A stretch of DNA of 56,815 bases. Source: Fidelibacterota bacterium (lineage in GTDB: Bacteria; Fidelibacterota; Marinisomatia; SCGC-AAA003-L08; JACNLC01). Within the stretch, counting starts at the first letter, position 1. Every line of letters starts with the position of its first letter. The position numbers were made by a program, and so were the translations under genes. The stretch lies in contig JABMOW010000114.1 in assembly GCA_013204025.1 (NCBI GenBank), forward strand, positions 1-56,815. The letters are read 5' to 3'. Positions 9,170 through 19,094 of this stretch are shown here, piece by piece. The notes beneath the pieces were generated by a model. It was not told the origin of the DNA. It saw only the letters and a list, made by a program, of their open reading frames with translations, and made no database searches.

Positions 9170-11155
9170 CAAAGGAAAATGGTTCATAATTAAATTCGGT
9201 TTGCTCAAAATTAACATGACAAAACTTATTAAACCATTAACAATATTTATAATTTCCACATTCCGCCGTTCAATTAAATGTCTGGCAAATAGGACAATAT
9301 TATGACGGAGAAGAGAACCTTAATTTTACCGTTGACTTTCTACGGTATTTTATCCATAGTTACTTTAATTGTCTGGTGGGCTTTTGAGAAAAACACACTA
9401 GACGACTATAAATCAATGTCCAATGTTCTTTCCGAACAGATCTCCTTTAGAATCCAAGATGATTTTTCCTACCATGTTACCAGTCTTCACCAAATGAAAA
9501 GTGAATGGCAAAAGACCTCGAATCGCAATGAAACAGAATACACAAAAATGGTTTTCGATATTATTAAGGATTATGATGGATTCCAGGCGATCAACTTTGT
9601 AGATACTTCGGGTACCATTCTATGGGTAATTCCTTACGAAACCAATGAGGAGTCATTGGGGAAATCGCTATTTGCTCATCCTGATCCATTGTTATCATCT
9701 ACTTTTGACAAAGCCCGGAAAACCGGTACTCTCCAGATGACGCCACCCATTCCACTTTTCCAGGAAGAAATGGGATATGCTTCTTATCTTCCAGTCGTTA
9801 TTGATGGGAAAATTGAAGGGTATATTAATGGTGTCTTCAGAGTCAAGGACTTTATCGAAAATTGTATTTCCCCTAACGATATTGACAAGTTTGTTTTTTA
9901 CATTGATGACAGTGATCGAGAAATTTACCGAAGCATAAATGCCAATGCTGACTTCGCCATGGAGATTCTCGGTAGCTATACATTTATGGCATTTGATCGT
10001 TTCTGGTCTGTTTATGTTACGCTTGACCCGGGGTTCTTCAAATCCTTTCCTTCCACATTCAGCAAAATTGTTCTTCTCAGCGGACTTTTTTCAGCATTTA
10101 TTTTGTCTCTCCTTTTACGTATGGTTCTTATTCGGAGAGAACAGGTCATAAATGCTGAAAAAATTTAAAGGAATGTGGTTTCCATTAATTTCAATTTACC
10201 AAACACTATAATGCCAAAACCTATTCTGATAATAAAAATATTTGTAATTTTCGCACATCATCTTTCAAATAAATGTCTGGTAAATAAAGCAATATTATGA
10301 CGGAGAAGAGAAATTTAATTTTACCGTTGTCTTTCTACGGTATTTTATCCATCGTTACTATAATCATCTGGTGGACTTTTGAGAAAAACACACTGGAAGA
10401 CTATAAATCAATGTCCAATGTTCTTTCCGAACAGATCTCATTTAGAATCAAAGATGATTTTTCCTACCATGTTACCAGTCTTCACCAAATGAAAAGTGAA
10501 TGGCAAAAAACCACTAACCGCAATGAAACAGAATACACTCAGATGGTTTATAATGCCCTTGGGTATTATGGTGGATTTCAAGCGATCAATTTTGTAGATA
10601 CTTCGGGTACCATTATTTGGGTAATTCCATACGAAACCAATGTGGGAGCTTTGGGGAAATCGTTATTCGCTCATCCTGACCCGTTAGTGCCAGCGACTTT
10701 TGAAAAAGCTCGGAAAACCGGTACTTTCCAGATGACGCCACCAATTCCACTTTTCCAAGGGGGAATGGGATATGCTTCTTATCTTCCAGTCGTTATTGAT
10801 GGGAAAATTGAAGGGTATATTAATGGTGTCTTCAGAGTCAGAGACATTATTGAATATTGTATTTCTTCTGACGAAATTAACAAGTTCGCTTTTTACATTG
10901 ATGATAATGAAAGCGAAATTTACCGAAGCACAAATGCCAATGTTGACTTTGCCATGGAGATTCTCGGCAGCTATACATTTCTAGCATTTGATCGTTTCTG
11001 GTCTGTTTATGTTACGCTTGATCCTGAATTTTTCAAATCCTTCCCTTCCATATTCAGCAAAATTGTTCTTCTCAGTGGTCTTTTTGGAGCATTTATTTTG
11101 TCTCTCCTTTTACGCATGGTTCTTATTCGGAGAGAACAGATCATTAACGCTGAAA
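9170..11155 (+). repeat. Tandem duplication of a 995-bp unit (leader plus sensor domain)
   Basis: Start codons of the two copies are exactly 995 bp apart (9302 and 10297). Similarity includes roughly 130 bp of non-coding leader, with AAATGTCTGG, CAATATTATGACGGAG and other blocks shared, and ends at GAAAAA just after the second membrane segment, where copy one reads into a stop. This is what a single tandem duplication of leader plus about 860 bp of coding sequence would leave. Confidence 0.85.
9302..10168 (+). CDS. Stand-alone membrane sensor domain, truncated paralogue of the downstream kinase
   Basis: 288 residues: a transmembrane helix at about 8-26, an extracytoplasmic domain of roughly 210 residues, and a second helix at about 245-270, then INAEKI and a stop. 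It is about 84% identical by eye (some 45 differences) to the N-terminus of the histidine kinase starting at 10297 and has no kinase or other output domain. The sensor fold is Cache/CHASE-like by architecture only. The reading frame is intact, which suggests it is kept or is recent. It could modulate the kinase by forming mixed dimers (inference). No good Shine-Dalgarno is visible for either copy. Confidence 0.8.
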   Translation: MTEKRTLILPLTFYGILSIVTLIVWWAFEKNTLDDYKSMSNVLSEQISFRIQDDFSYHVTSLHQMKSEWQKTSNRNETEYTKMVFDIIKDYDGFQAINFVDTSGTILWVIPYETNEESLGKSLFAHPDPLLSSTFDKARKTGTLQMTPPIPLFQEEMGYASYLPVVIDGKIEGYINGVFRVKDFIENCISPNDIDKFVFYIDDSDREIYRSINANADFAMEILGSYTFMAFDRFWSVYVTLDPGFFKSFPSTFSKIVLLSGLFSAFILSLLLRMVLIRREQVINAEKI

Positions 11156-13470
11156 AAGCTTATCGGCATCTGGTTGAGGAGATGACAATCGGTGTTATCA
11201 TCCTAAAGGAAAATAATATTGTATTTGCCAACTCAAAGGTTGAACAAATAACCGGATTTTCGGCCGAGGAATTAAAAGAGAATCCTCTGATGACCCATAT
11301 TCATCATTCCGACCAGATCAAATTACAGAGACTTTATGAAGAAATTTCAAACAACCTGATTGGCGCTCGGGATATCGAAGTTCGGTTTATCAATAAGGAA
11401 AAAGCAGAATTGTGGTTATGGGTTAATTGCCTGGAATTTGAATGGGAAAATACCGCCTCTATTATTCATTTGATAGAAGACATAACCGTTCGGAAGCAAA
11501 AATTCAATGCTCTTGAAAATAAGGAAAATCAAACACGGTTGCTTTTCGAAAATATACCTGATGGTGTTATCGTAAGCGATCAGGAAAACATTTTGTATGC
11601 GAATGATGCATTCAGACTATTAGTTGGAGCAAAGACGACCAAAGACATTATCAATCAACCTATCCGGAAATTTCTTCACCCGGATTACCTTGCAAACATG
11701 GCTGAAGGACAAGCCAATTTAATACGCAAAGGCGGAAAAATTCCATTTGTTGAAGAAAAATTGATTGATTTTAGCGGTAAAATTATTCCCATTGAAGTGT
11801 CAATTGGCATAGTTGAGTTTATGGGTGAAAATACCTTCCAGGTATTCGTTCGAAATATCTCTGAACGTAAAAAAATGATTGAAGATATTCAAAATAATGA
11901 AAGAAGATATCGCACCCTTTTCAATTCTTCAATTAATTCCATGTTTATGCTCAAAGGAGATAAGTTCATCGATTGCAATGCAATGACTCTTGAAGTGTTC
12001 AATTGCACAAGAGAACAGATCATTAACTCAACTCCATTCGATTTTTCTCCCCCATATCAACCCAGTGGAATAGATTCCAAGACTGCTGCGATGTCAAAAA
12101 TAAAAGATGCACTATCAGGCATACAAACCTCTTTTGAATGGAAACACTCGCGTCAGGATGGATCTCTATTTGATGCTGATGTTAATCTCAAAAGGATAGA
12201 TATTTCCGGCGAACCCCACCTCATCGCTACCGTACGAGATATCACAAAGATTAAACGGAGTGAAGATGTTGGAAAAGTACTATTAAAAATCTCTCAGGCT
12301 GTAAGTACCACCAAATCAATTGAGGAATTGTTTAAAAACATACATAGACAGCTCGGCACATTGATGGATACAAGTAATTTTTATATTGCATTGTACGAAA
12401 GCTTAAAAAATGAACTTTCATTCCCCTATTATATCGATGAAGTGGATTCACCTCCGGAGCCTCAAAAATTAAAACGAGGATTGTCGGAATATGTAATCCA
12501 CACAAAAACACCATTATTCGTCTACGAGGATGGCATTCACGATCTTAACCGGATGGGCAAGATAGAGCTGCTGGGTACACCCTCAAAAGTGTGGATGGGC
12601 ACTCCTCTGATATCTGACGATGACAAGGTCATTGGCGTGATTGTACTTCAGAGTTATTCCGATAGTAATATGTACAGCAAAGCAGACATGGATATGCTCG
12701 TATATATGTCTGAACAAATAGCCATTTCCGTTAATAAAATAGCGAGGGAAGATAAACTTCGCGCATCTGAACAAAAATACAAACGGGTTTCGGGATTACT
12801 GGCAGAGTCCAATGCAATGAAAGAATTGCTATTGGATGTAGTGAGTCATGATTTGAAAAATCCGGCAGGCGTTCTGTCTGGGATATCGGAGATCATGCTT
12901 TCTGAAGACCCGGATAATGAATTTGCAAATATCATAAATGACAGCAGTAAAAACCTCTTGGCGGTGATTGACAACGCAACCACATTATCGCAAATGGCTC
13001 TGGGCGAAAAAGTGGAAACCATTGAAATTGATCTGGTAGAAATTATCAAAAATGTCGCTAATGATTTTGATCACCAATTAAAAGAAACAGGAATGAAATT
13101 AGAATTAGCCCTGCATGACAATTTATTTATTCAGAACAATCCGATTATTTCAGAAGTATTTAAAAATTATATCAGTAATGCTCTTAAATACGCGTTGCAG
13201 GGAGAAAAAATTATCATCGAGTCCATTTTGGACAAGACAAGTATAACCATTAATGTAAAAGATTTCGGTGCAACAATCCCGGAAAAAGAATATTTATCTG
13301 TTTTTAAAAGGGGAATTCAACTGGGATCTGGGATAAAAAAAGGGCGAGGGCTCGGGCTGTCAATTGTTAAAAGAATAGGGGAAGCTCATGGTGGAAAAGT
13401 CGGACTAAGGCCGAACACTCCACATGGAAATATATTTTACTTGCAACTCCCGCGAGAAAATTCGAAATAA
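10297..13470 (+). CDS. Membrane sensor histidine kinase with PAS and GAF domains
   Basis: 1057 residues. Order: TM about 8-26, periplasmic sensor to about 243, TM 245-268, three PAS domains (about 280-395, 400-520, 530-645), a GAF domain (about 655-805), a coiled linker, HisKA with VSHDLKNP (H851 the phosphoacceptor), then HATPase_c with N-box ISEVFKNYISNALKYA and G2 box GRGLGLSIV. The G1 box reads DFGATIP instead of DxGxGI. Downstream by 22 bp is a single-domain response regulator, its likely phosphorylation partner. The signal is unknown. The 5' 860 bp are duplicated just upstream. Confidence 0.93.
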   Translation: MTEKRNLILPLSFYGILSIVTIIIWWTFEKNTLEDYKSMSNVLSEQISFRIKDDFSYHVTSLHQMKSEWQKTTNRNETEYTQMVYNALGYYGGFQAINFVDTSGTIIWVIPYETNVGALGKSLFAHPDPLVPATFEKARKTGTFQMTPPIPLFQGGMGYASYLPVVIDGKIEGYINGVFRVRDIIEYCISSDEINKFAFYIDDNESEIYRSTNANVDFAMEILGSYTFLAFDRFWSVYVTLDPEFFKSFPSIFSKIVLLSGLFGAFILSLLLRMVLIRREQIINAEKAYRHLVEEMTIGVIILKENNIVFANSKVEQITGFSAEELKENPLMTHIHHSDQIKLQRLYEEISNNLIGARDIEVRFINKEKAELWLWVNCLEFEWENTASIIHLIEDITVRKQKFNALENKENQTRLLFENIPDGVIVSDQENILYANDAFRLLVGAKTTKDIINQPIRKFLHPDYLANMAEGQANLIRKGGKIPFVEEKLIDFSGKIIPIEVSIGIVEFMGENTFQVFVRNISERKKMIEDIQNNERRYRTLFNSSINSMFMLKGDKFIDCNAMTLEVFNCTREQIINSTPFDFSPPYQPSGIDSKTAAMSKIKDALSGIQTSFEWKHSRQDGSLFDADVNLKRIDISGEPHLIATVRDITKIKRSEDVGKVLLKISQAVSTTKSIEELFKNIHRQLGTLMDTSNFYIALYESLKNELSFPYYIDEVDSPPEPQKLKRGLSEYVIHTKTPLFVYEDGIHDLNRMGKIELLGTPSKVWMGTPLISDDDKVIGVIVLQSYSDSNMYSKADMDMLVYMSEQIAISVNKIAREDKLRASEQKYKRVSGLLAESNAMKELLLDVVSHDLKNPAGVLSGISEIMLSEDPDNEFANIINDSSKNLLAVIDNATTLSQMALGEKVETIEIDLVEIIKNVANDFDHQLKETGMKLELALHDNLFIQNNPIISEVFKNYISNALKYALQGEKIIIESILDKTSITINVKDFGATIPEKEYLSVFKRGIQLGSGIKKGRGLGLSIVKRIGEAHGGKVGLRPNTPHGNIFYLQLPRENSK

Positions 13471-13492
13471 TATGATTAAGGTAGCAAACTGA

Positions 13493-13858
13493 ATGAATAA
13501 TAAGATAGCGCTAATTGTAGAAGATAATCCTTTAAACATGAGCCTAATCAATATCATGCTTAAGAAATTGAACATAGAATCTATTAAAGCAGAAACCGGT
13601 GAGAAAGCGCTACTATTGGTTGAACAAAACTATGTTGACTATCTGCTTTTAGATATTAATCTGGGTTATGGTATATCCGGCATTGCCCTTATGGAAGAAC
13701 TCCGCAATCAGGAAAAATTTCGTAAAACTCCCATTATTGCAGTCACTGCATATTCTTACCGGGAGCTTGAAAGATACTTTAGCGAAACTGGCTTTTCAGA
13801 TTATATTGGTAAACCGTTCAAATTTGATCAGCTACAGGAAGCCCTCAATAATGCATAA
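13493..13858 (+). CDS. Single-domain response regulator (CheY-like)
   Basis: 121 residues, a receiver domain only. The acidic pocket is VEDN (E10, D11), the phosphoacceptor is D54 in LLLDINLG, followed by the switch Thr in IIAVTA and the conserved Lys in IGKPFKF. No output domain, so it probably acts by protein contact or as a phosphorelay intermediate. It starts 22 bp after the histidine kinase, in the same operon. Confidence 0.94.
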   Translation: MNNKIALIVEDNPLNMSLINIMLKKLNIESIKAETGEKALLLVEQNYVDYLLLDINLGYGISGIALMEELRNQEKFRKTPIIAVTAYSYRELERYFSETGFSDYIGKPFKFDQLQEALNNA

Positions 13859-13937
13859 TTGCCGCAACAAATTTTCTACATCTCTGACGTTGACTTAAAA
13901 AACGCCAGGACATACTTCCGTGCAATATGACTGACTC

Positions 13938-14837
13938 TTATTCTTTCATCATTGCTTTGAAAGCGGATTCAATCTTTTTACTGATAGATTTTACTTTTGA
14001 AAACATTTTCGATTTCATATCTGGAAAACTGATCGCCAAACGATATTTCGGATCCAGAATAAAAACTTCATTTTCAACAATCAGTAATTCATAAGGTAGG
14101 CATGCTGTATGTTTTCTGTCAGCATTGTCCAGCAGAAGGAATATCTCCGATTCCTGTGCCAATTGAATACCAATCAATTGAACGCGTCCCTCGATCACAG
14201 TCGTACTGAACACCAGCGATTCATGAGGAGAATTATCGATATTTTTCTCGATCGATGATAAAGCATCACTAAAGCTGTCAAATTCGCCTACTATTAGAGC
14301 ATCTTCAAAATGAGGGGATCTGGATTTATATCGATATTTATTGATGTTCTCTTCAGTAAAATTTTGTGTAGAACCGAACTCCAAATCAATTCTCATCCTG
14401 AATCTGGGTATGGATCGTTTAAGCTCTTTTGTAAATTGAGCGATGGCTGCCCTTTCCCGTTCATACTCATCTTGCAGAAATGCGATTGCCCAATATTCCG
14501 GATTCTGGCAGGATACATAAGTCATTTCACCTTTACGTGTAATACCAATTCTGATCCCGCCTAAGTAGCCAGCAGAAGGATTGCTTCTTTCCAAAATTCC
14601 GAGAAGTGTTGGATTGGTAACCACAAGAACTTTTTTTTCAAGATTATCCATTGGTGTGTACTGGCCAATAACTTCAAATAAGTCATCCGAGAAAAATAAT
14701 GATTGTACCAGTTGTGAGGAAGTGGCATCAACGGTTTTTCCGCTTTCACCAATAAAAATATAAGGTTGGATACCTTCTCCAGCCAGAATAGAAAGGTACA
14801 TGCAGACAGCTATGAAATGTGTAATTCGTATTTTCAA
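13938..14837 (-). CDS. Secreted protein, possibly two DUF302-like domains
   Basis: 299 residues with a signal peptide (residues 1-20, cleavage after ILAGEG or nearby). Two segments, MTYVSCQNPEYWAIAFLQ and PYELLIVENEVFILDPKYRL, resemble the strand-helix pattern of DUF302 proteins, but this is a weak match by eye. The C-terminus is Lys-rich and helical. The gene starts 16 bp downstream of lpxH in the same direction and may be co-transcribed, which would suggest an envelope role. No enzymatic motif was found. Confidence 0.6.
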   Translation of the reverse strand: MKIRITHFIAVCMYLSILAGEGIQPYIFIGESGKTVDATSSQLVQSLFFSDDLFEVIGQYTPMDNLEKKVLVVTNPTLLGILERSNPSAGYLGGIRIGITRKGEMTYVSCQNPEYWAIAFLQDEYERERAAIAQFTKELKRSIPRFRMRIDLEFGSTQNFTEENINKYRYKSRSPHFEDALIVGEFDSFSDALSSIEKNIDNSPHESLVFSTTVIEGRVQLIGIQLAQESEIFLLLDNADRKHTACLPYELLIVENEVFILDPKYRLAISFPDMKSKMFSKVKSISKKIESAFKAMMKE

Positions 14838-14853
14838 GTATTTATCCTGTTAT

Positions 14854-15621
14854 TTATTGTGGTCGATCGCTCCAAGAGGTTTGCGACCAACCGGTTTTAT
14901 CATATTTAGTTACGGTAAAATGTTGGAGCCAGTCACCCAGCCATATCAACTTTTTATCCCCTTCATTCTGGATTCCGGTTTGGTGATAATGACCCACAAG
15001 GATAATATCATAATTTTCAGTCCATCTCTGTTTGGCAAAATTCATGATTTCAGTTTGAATCCGGTGAGTTGAATCGTCAAGATGATTATGTCGGTTACTG
15101 GTGTTTGATACATATTTTGCCAATGCACATCCCCAATCGGCATGGAGCATTCCAAATAAGGCGATGCACCACCGATGACGGATAATCTTTTTCATCAATC
15201 GATACCCGTTATCATAAGAAAGTAAACCATCTCCGTGGGTCAGCAAAATTTTTTGACCGTCTATGCTAAAATCAAAATCTCCGGAATGAAAAATAATCCC
15301 AGTCTGTTCTGACAAAAATCCAAATTCCCAGTAATCATGGTTTCCAGCAAGAAAATGAATTTCAATGCCGCCGACTGAAAGTTTACGGAGTCTGCAAATG
15401 ATATCATGATAGTATTTTGGAATAACATGTTTGTAGTCAAACCAGAAATCAAAAAAATCCCCTCCGATAATCAATGAACCACCCGTTTTATGAATCTTAT
15501 CGAATAAGTTGTACATGAGCTTTCTGCGAGATAATTCCTTCTCATCGAAATTCATCATAAAGTGATTATCTGATATAAAGTATAACGGTTGTTTCATGAG
15601 GTCTAAAATTAACCAATTCAT
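14854..15621 (-). CDS. lpxH: UDP-2,3-diacylglucosamine diphosphatase-like metallophosphoesterase
   Basis: A calcineurin-like phosphoesterase of about 250 residues. Metal-site motifs in order: ISDNH, GGDFFDFW, LAGNHDYW, LTHGDGL and VGHYHQTG, followed by LGDW. The FDFW after the GGD and the H-x-D-W spacing fit the LpxH group, which removes UMP from UDP-2,3-diacylglucosamine in lipid A synthesis at the inner membrane. ATG 15621 gives 255 residues; ATG 15597 begins directly at the conserved domain and is an alternative. The family assignment is firm, the exact substrate less so. Confidence 0.85.
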   Translation of the reverse strand: MNWLILDLMKQPLYFISDNHFMMNFDEKELSRRKLMYNLFDKIHKTGGSLIIGGDFFDFWFDYKHVIPKYYHDIICRLRKLSVGGIEIHFLAGNHDYWEFGFLSEQTGIIFHSGDFDFSIDGQKILLTHGDGLLSYDNGYRLMKKIIRHRWCIALFGMLHADWGCALAKYVSNTSNRHNHLDDSTHRIQTEIMNFAKQRWTENYDIILVGHYHQTGIQNEGDKKLIWLGDWLQHFTVTKYDKTGWSQTSWSDRPQ

Positions 15622-15780
15622 CCCGTATGCTCATAATTATTAGAAACATGGCTCGTGTAATATCTAAAGTGCTGAAGGCTTTCTTTATATTTAAATTTAT
15701 GCACTGCAGAAACGATAGAAACCTTTTAACCTTTTTAAAGGTATAAGGTCTAATTCGTTCATCGTTCACTAAATTACATA

Positions 15781-18700
15781 ATGAAAATAAAGCTGAATAT
15801 TGTCATCTTCATCACAATCATCGGAATTGTCTACGCACAGTTCGGGCAAAACATTGTGCAATATGACGATCTAAATTGGAATTACATCAAGTCTCCCCAT
15901 TTCGATATTTATTATTATGGTCCAGGGCTTACACATGCTGAATTTGTTGCCAGCGAAGCAGAAAAGGCTCATGAAAATATTTCTTCCCGTATGATGGGCA
16001 ATCTGACCCATAGAGTATCAATTATTATTTATAATTCTCATAATGATTTTCAACAAACTAATGTCATTGACGGTTATATGTACGAGGGAATCGGTGGTGT
16101 TACAGAATTATTTAAAAATCGGGTTGTTATTCCATTTGACGGTTCGCACAAAGAATTCCAACATGTGATCCATCATGAATTGGTTCACGCCTTTATTAAT
16201 GATCGAATATATGGCGGAAGTCTCCAATCCTTGCTTAATAGTTCGATTAAATTTGTCATCCCTAATTGGATGGGTGAAGGGCTTGCCGAATATCTGGCCA
16301 GCGGATGGGATACCAATTCGGATATGTGGATGCGCGACCTGGCTATCAATGGTGGCGAACTCCCTGACATTGAGAGGCTTACCGGATATTTGGCATATCG
16401 CGGAGGGCAATCCGTTTGGAAGTTCATCACGGAGAAATGGGGTGAAGAATCCATATCTGAAATATTCATTCAGATCGGACGTCAAAATAATGTTGATTTG
16501 GGACTCGAGTTTGCATTGGGTATTGATAAAGAAGAACTGACGGAACAGTGGCACAATTATTTGAAAAAAGAATATTGGCCGGATGTTGAAGGACGATCCT
16601 CGTTAAAAGATATTGCCCGAAAATTAACCGATCATAAAAAGCTAGAAAATACTTACAATATCGCCCCAGCGATGTCCCCTGACGGTAGGCAGATTGCCAT
16701 CATCTCCAACAAAAATGGACCCATGGCAATGTATCTTATCGCTGCAGAGGATGGACGGTTTATTCGAAAAATCATCCAGGGAGAGAACAGCGCGGAGTTT
16801 GAAGAATTACATATTCTTAAGCCTGGCATCACCTGGTCTCCCGACGGAAAACGCGTCGCCTTTGCTGCAAAATCAGGACGATCCGATGCGCTTTATATTG
16901 TAGATGTGATCGATGGTCAAAAACAAAAATTCAGATTGCCGGTTGAGGGTATCTTCAGAGCATCCTGGAGTCCGACTAAAAATGAAATCGCATTTATCGG
17001 TAATGATGGAGCCACAAGTGATATTTACCTGTTTGATATTGATACTCAATCTTTGACAAATTTAACTCGCGATTGGTTTTCTGATGACATGGTATCGTGG
17101 GCGGCCGACGGGGAATCGTTATATTTTGTATCCGACAGAGGCCCAAATCTGGGAACTGGTATGGAAATTACCGACGTTGAGGAATATCCTGTTAAAAACG
17201 CCGATATTTACTCAATATCCCGTGACGGGAAACAGATGAACAGGATTACCGCTACGCCTTTTAATGAATCCTATCCGACACTTTCCAATGATGGAAAAAT
17301 GCTTGCGTATACTTCTGATGAATTCGGGATCAATAATGTGTATATCCTGTCGGATTCAATCTCAACGACCAAACCTATAACCAACTTATTAACTGGTGTA
17401 TCTCAAATTTCCTGGAGCCGGGATGATACTCAACTTGTATTTTCTGGTTTCGAAGATGGTGGGTACGATATTTACACATTGGAAAATCCAAAAGAGTTTC
17501 TTGACGAGAATATTGTCATTAAGCCGGCGAAGTGGATATCAAAAAAAGAGACGCCGAAACCTGAACTCTTATTGAGGGATGATAAGAAGGACAGGATGAA
17601 TTCGTCCACTTCCTATGAAAATTACGTCTTTTCAAATTATAATTTTGAGCCTGACGTCGATGAACCGGATACTGCACTAGCCAAAACGGAGATACAAGAT
17701 ACGACAGGTGCTTACCACACGTATAAATACAAAACCAGATTTACTCTTGATCTCATTCAACCCTATTACGATTATAGCTCTCAATACAGTCCACAAATGA
17801 TGGCATTTTTCCTCTGGAGTGATATCCTCGGTGATCACCGGATCTATCTAGGCACCGAAATGGATAATATCTCATTAAAGAATTCAGACTATTTCTTCAT
17901 GTACCGCTATCTTCCCAATCGGACAGATTTTAATTTTCTCTTTTCCCACAATGCGACGTTAGATTTGGTTTATTTGGAATTACCATACAATGCAGGTGGG
18001 AGCATTATTTCACCTGGGAATTATGTTCTACGCTCCAGATTATTAACTTTGGAGTTTCTCGCTTCTCGGCCGTTTTCTCGATTTCAACGATTGGAATATG
18101 GTTTGGAATATGCTTACGCTGAACAATCATTATTCTGGGATGAACCGGTTGGTTCAAACGGGGGCTTCCGAACCAGAGAAGAAGTAATTAATTCTTTAAC
18201 CGTTTCTATCCCAACATTAGGATTGATTTGGGATAACACCAGATGGAGTTATATGTATCCCATTGCTGGCGACCGGATATATGCTCGATTCCAAACCAGT
18301 CCAAAGTGGGGTAATAATCAATTATATTATCATACACTCACCATGGATGCGCGCCATTACATTTCTCTTGGAAATGGCATCAGCTTTGGGGGTAGGATAT
18401 ATGCTGGATATAGTGGAGGAAGAAATGCTGAACGGTTTCGGGTAGGGGGTTTACCCTGGTTATTTTCTTCAGAAGACGGATATTATGCGGCAAGTGACTC
18501 GTCCAGCTACAAATTGGAGGAAATTTTCTTTACGAAGTATGTTACGCCTGTCAGAGGGGCACAAATTAGTGAGAGATCCGGAAATAAAGCGGTCGTGATC
18601 AATCTTGAGCTCAGATTACCGTTTCTCGTGTACTATTTTCCTTCGATAAAGTACCTGGGGCAGATCAATGGTGTATTTTTCACGGATTTTGGTATGGCGT

Positions 18701-18894
18701 GGAGCGACAAACGTCCGGATATGTGGGTAGGTGATAGTTGGAATTCCGATCCGAATGATTTTGTTTTGACGTACGGCTTGGGACCCCGGTTCATCTTCTT
18801 AGGAATGCCCTGGCAACTTGATTATGCATGGGAATATCATCCCAACAAAAAACCGGAACGGATGTGGTATCTGACCATCGGACTTGATTTCTAA
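15781..18894 (+). CDS. Secreted metalloprotease / beta-propeller / outer-membrane barrel protein
   Basis: 1037 residues. A signal peptide (1-19, VYA-Q) leads to a gluzincin-like region with H132-E133-L-V-H136 and, 30 residues on, GEGLAEY with E170 in place for a third zinc ligand. From about 285 to 560 there are repeated SPDGRQIAI/SPDGKRVAF/SNDGKMLAY blocks of the TolB-like PD40 propeller. The last 400 residues are rich in alternating aromatic strands and end in LDF, like a BamA/Omp85-type barrel with a C-terminal aromatic. It is probably an outer-membrane protein with a periplasmic or surface protease. Similar fusions occur in the FCB group; the substrate is unknown. Confidence 0.85.
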   Translation: MKIKLNIVIFITIIGIVYAQFGQNIVQYDDLNWNYIKSPHFDIYYYGPGLTHAEFVASEAEKAHENISSRMMGNLTHRVSIIIYNSHNDFQQTNVIDGYMYEGIGGVTELFKNRVVIPFDGSHKEFQHVIHHELVHAFINDRIYGGSLQSLLNSSIKFVIPNWMGEGLAEYLASGWDTNSDMWMRDLAINGGELPDIERLTGYLAYRGGQSVWKFITEKWGEESISEIFIQIGRQNNVDLGLEFALGIDKEELTEQWHNYLKKEYWPDVEGRSSLKDIARKLTDHKKLENTYNIAPAMSPDGRQIAIISNKNGPMAMYLIAAEDGRFIRKIIQGENSAEFEELHILKPGITWSPDGKRVAFAAKSGRSDALYIVDVIDGQKQKFRLPVEGIFRASWSPTKNEIAFIGNDGATSDIYLFDIDTQSLTNLTRDWFSDDMVSWAADGESLYFVSDRGPNLGTGMEITDVEEYPVKNADIYSISRDGKQMNRITATPFNESYPTLSNDGKMLAYTSDEFGINNVYILSDSISTTKPITNLLTGVSQISWSRDDTQLVFSGFEDGGYDIYTLENPKEFLDENIVIKPAKWISKKETPKPELLLRDDKKDRMNSSTSYENYVFSNYNFEPDVDEPDTALAKTEIQDTTGAYHTYKYKTRFTLDLIQPYYDYSSQYSPQMMAFFLWSDILGDHRIYLGTEMDNISLKNSDYFFMYRYLPNRTDFNFLFSHNATLDLVYLELPYNAGGSIISPGNYVLRSRLLTLEFLASRPFSRFQRLEYGLEYAYAEQSLFWDEPVGSNGGFRTREEVINSLTVSIPTLGLIWDNTRWSYMYPIAGDRIYARFQTSPKWGNNQLYYHTLTMDARHYISLGNGISFGGRIYAGYSGGRNAERFRVGGLPWLFSSEDGYYAASDSSSYKLEEIFFTKYVTPVRGAQISERSGNKAVVINLELRLPFLVYYFPSIKYLGQINGVFFTDFGMAWSDKRPDMWVGDSWNSDPNDFVLTYGLGPRFIFLGMPWQLDYAWEYHPNKKPERMWYLTIGLDF

Positions 18895-19094
18895 TATGAA
18901 ATACAGTTGCTGTTAATAAAACCAATAATCCTTGAAAAACACAGCAATACTTAACTCTTATCGAATTATCGTTGTAATCGGTGCCTCCCCTTTCGGTCAA
19001 ATTAGAATTTTATCAAAGATTTGTCTCAGTATTAAATGAAATAAAGGGATAAATTTGAACACTGTTATTAGATTCAAAAATATATGGAGTATAA

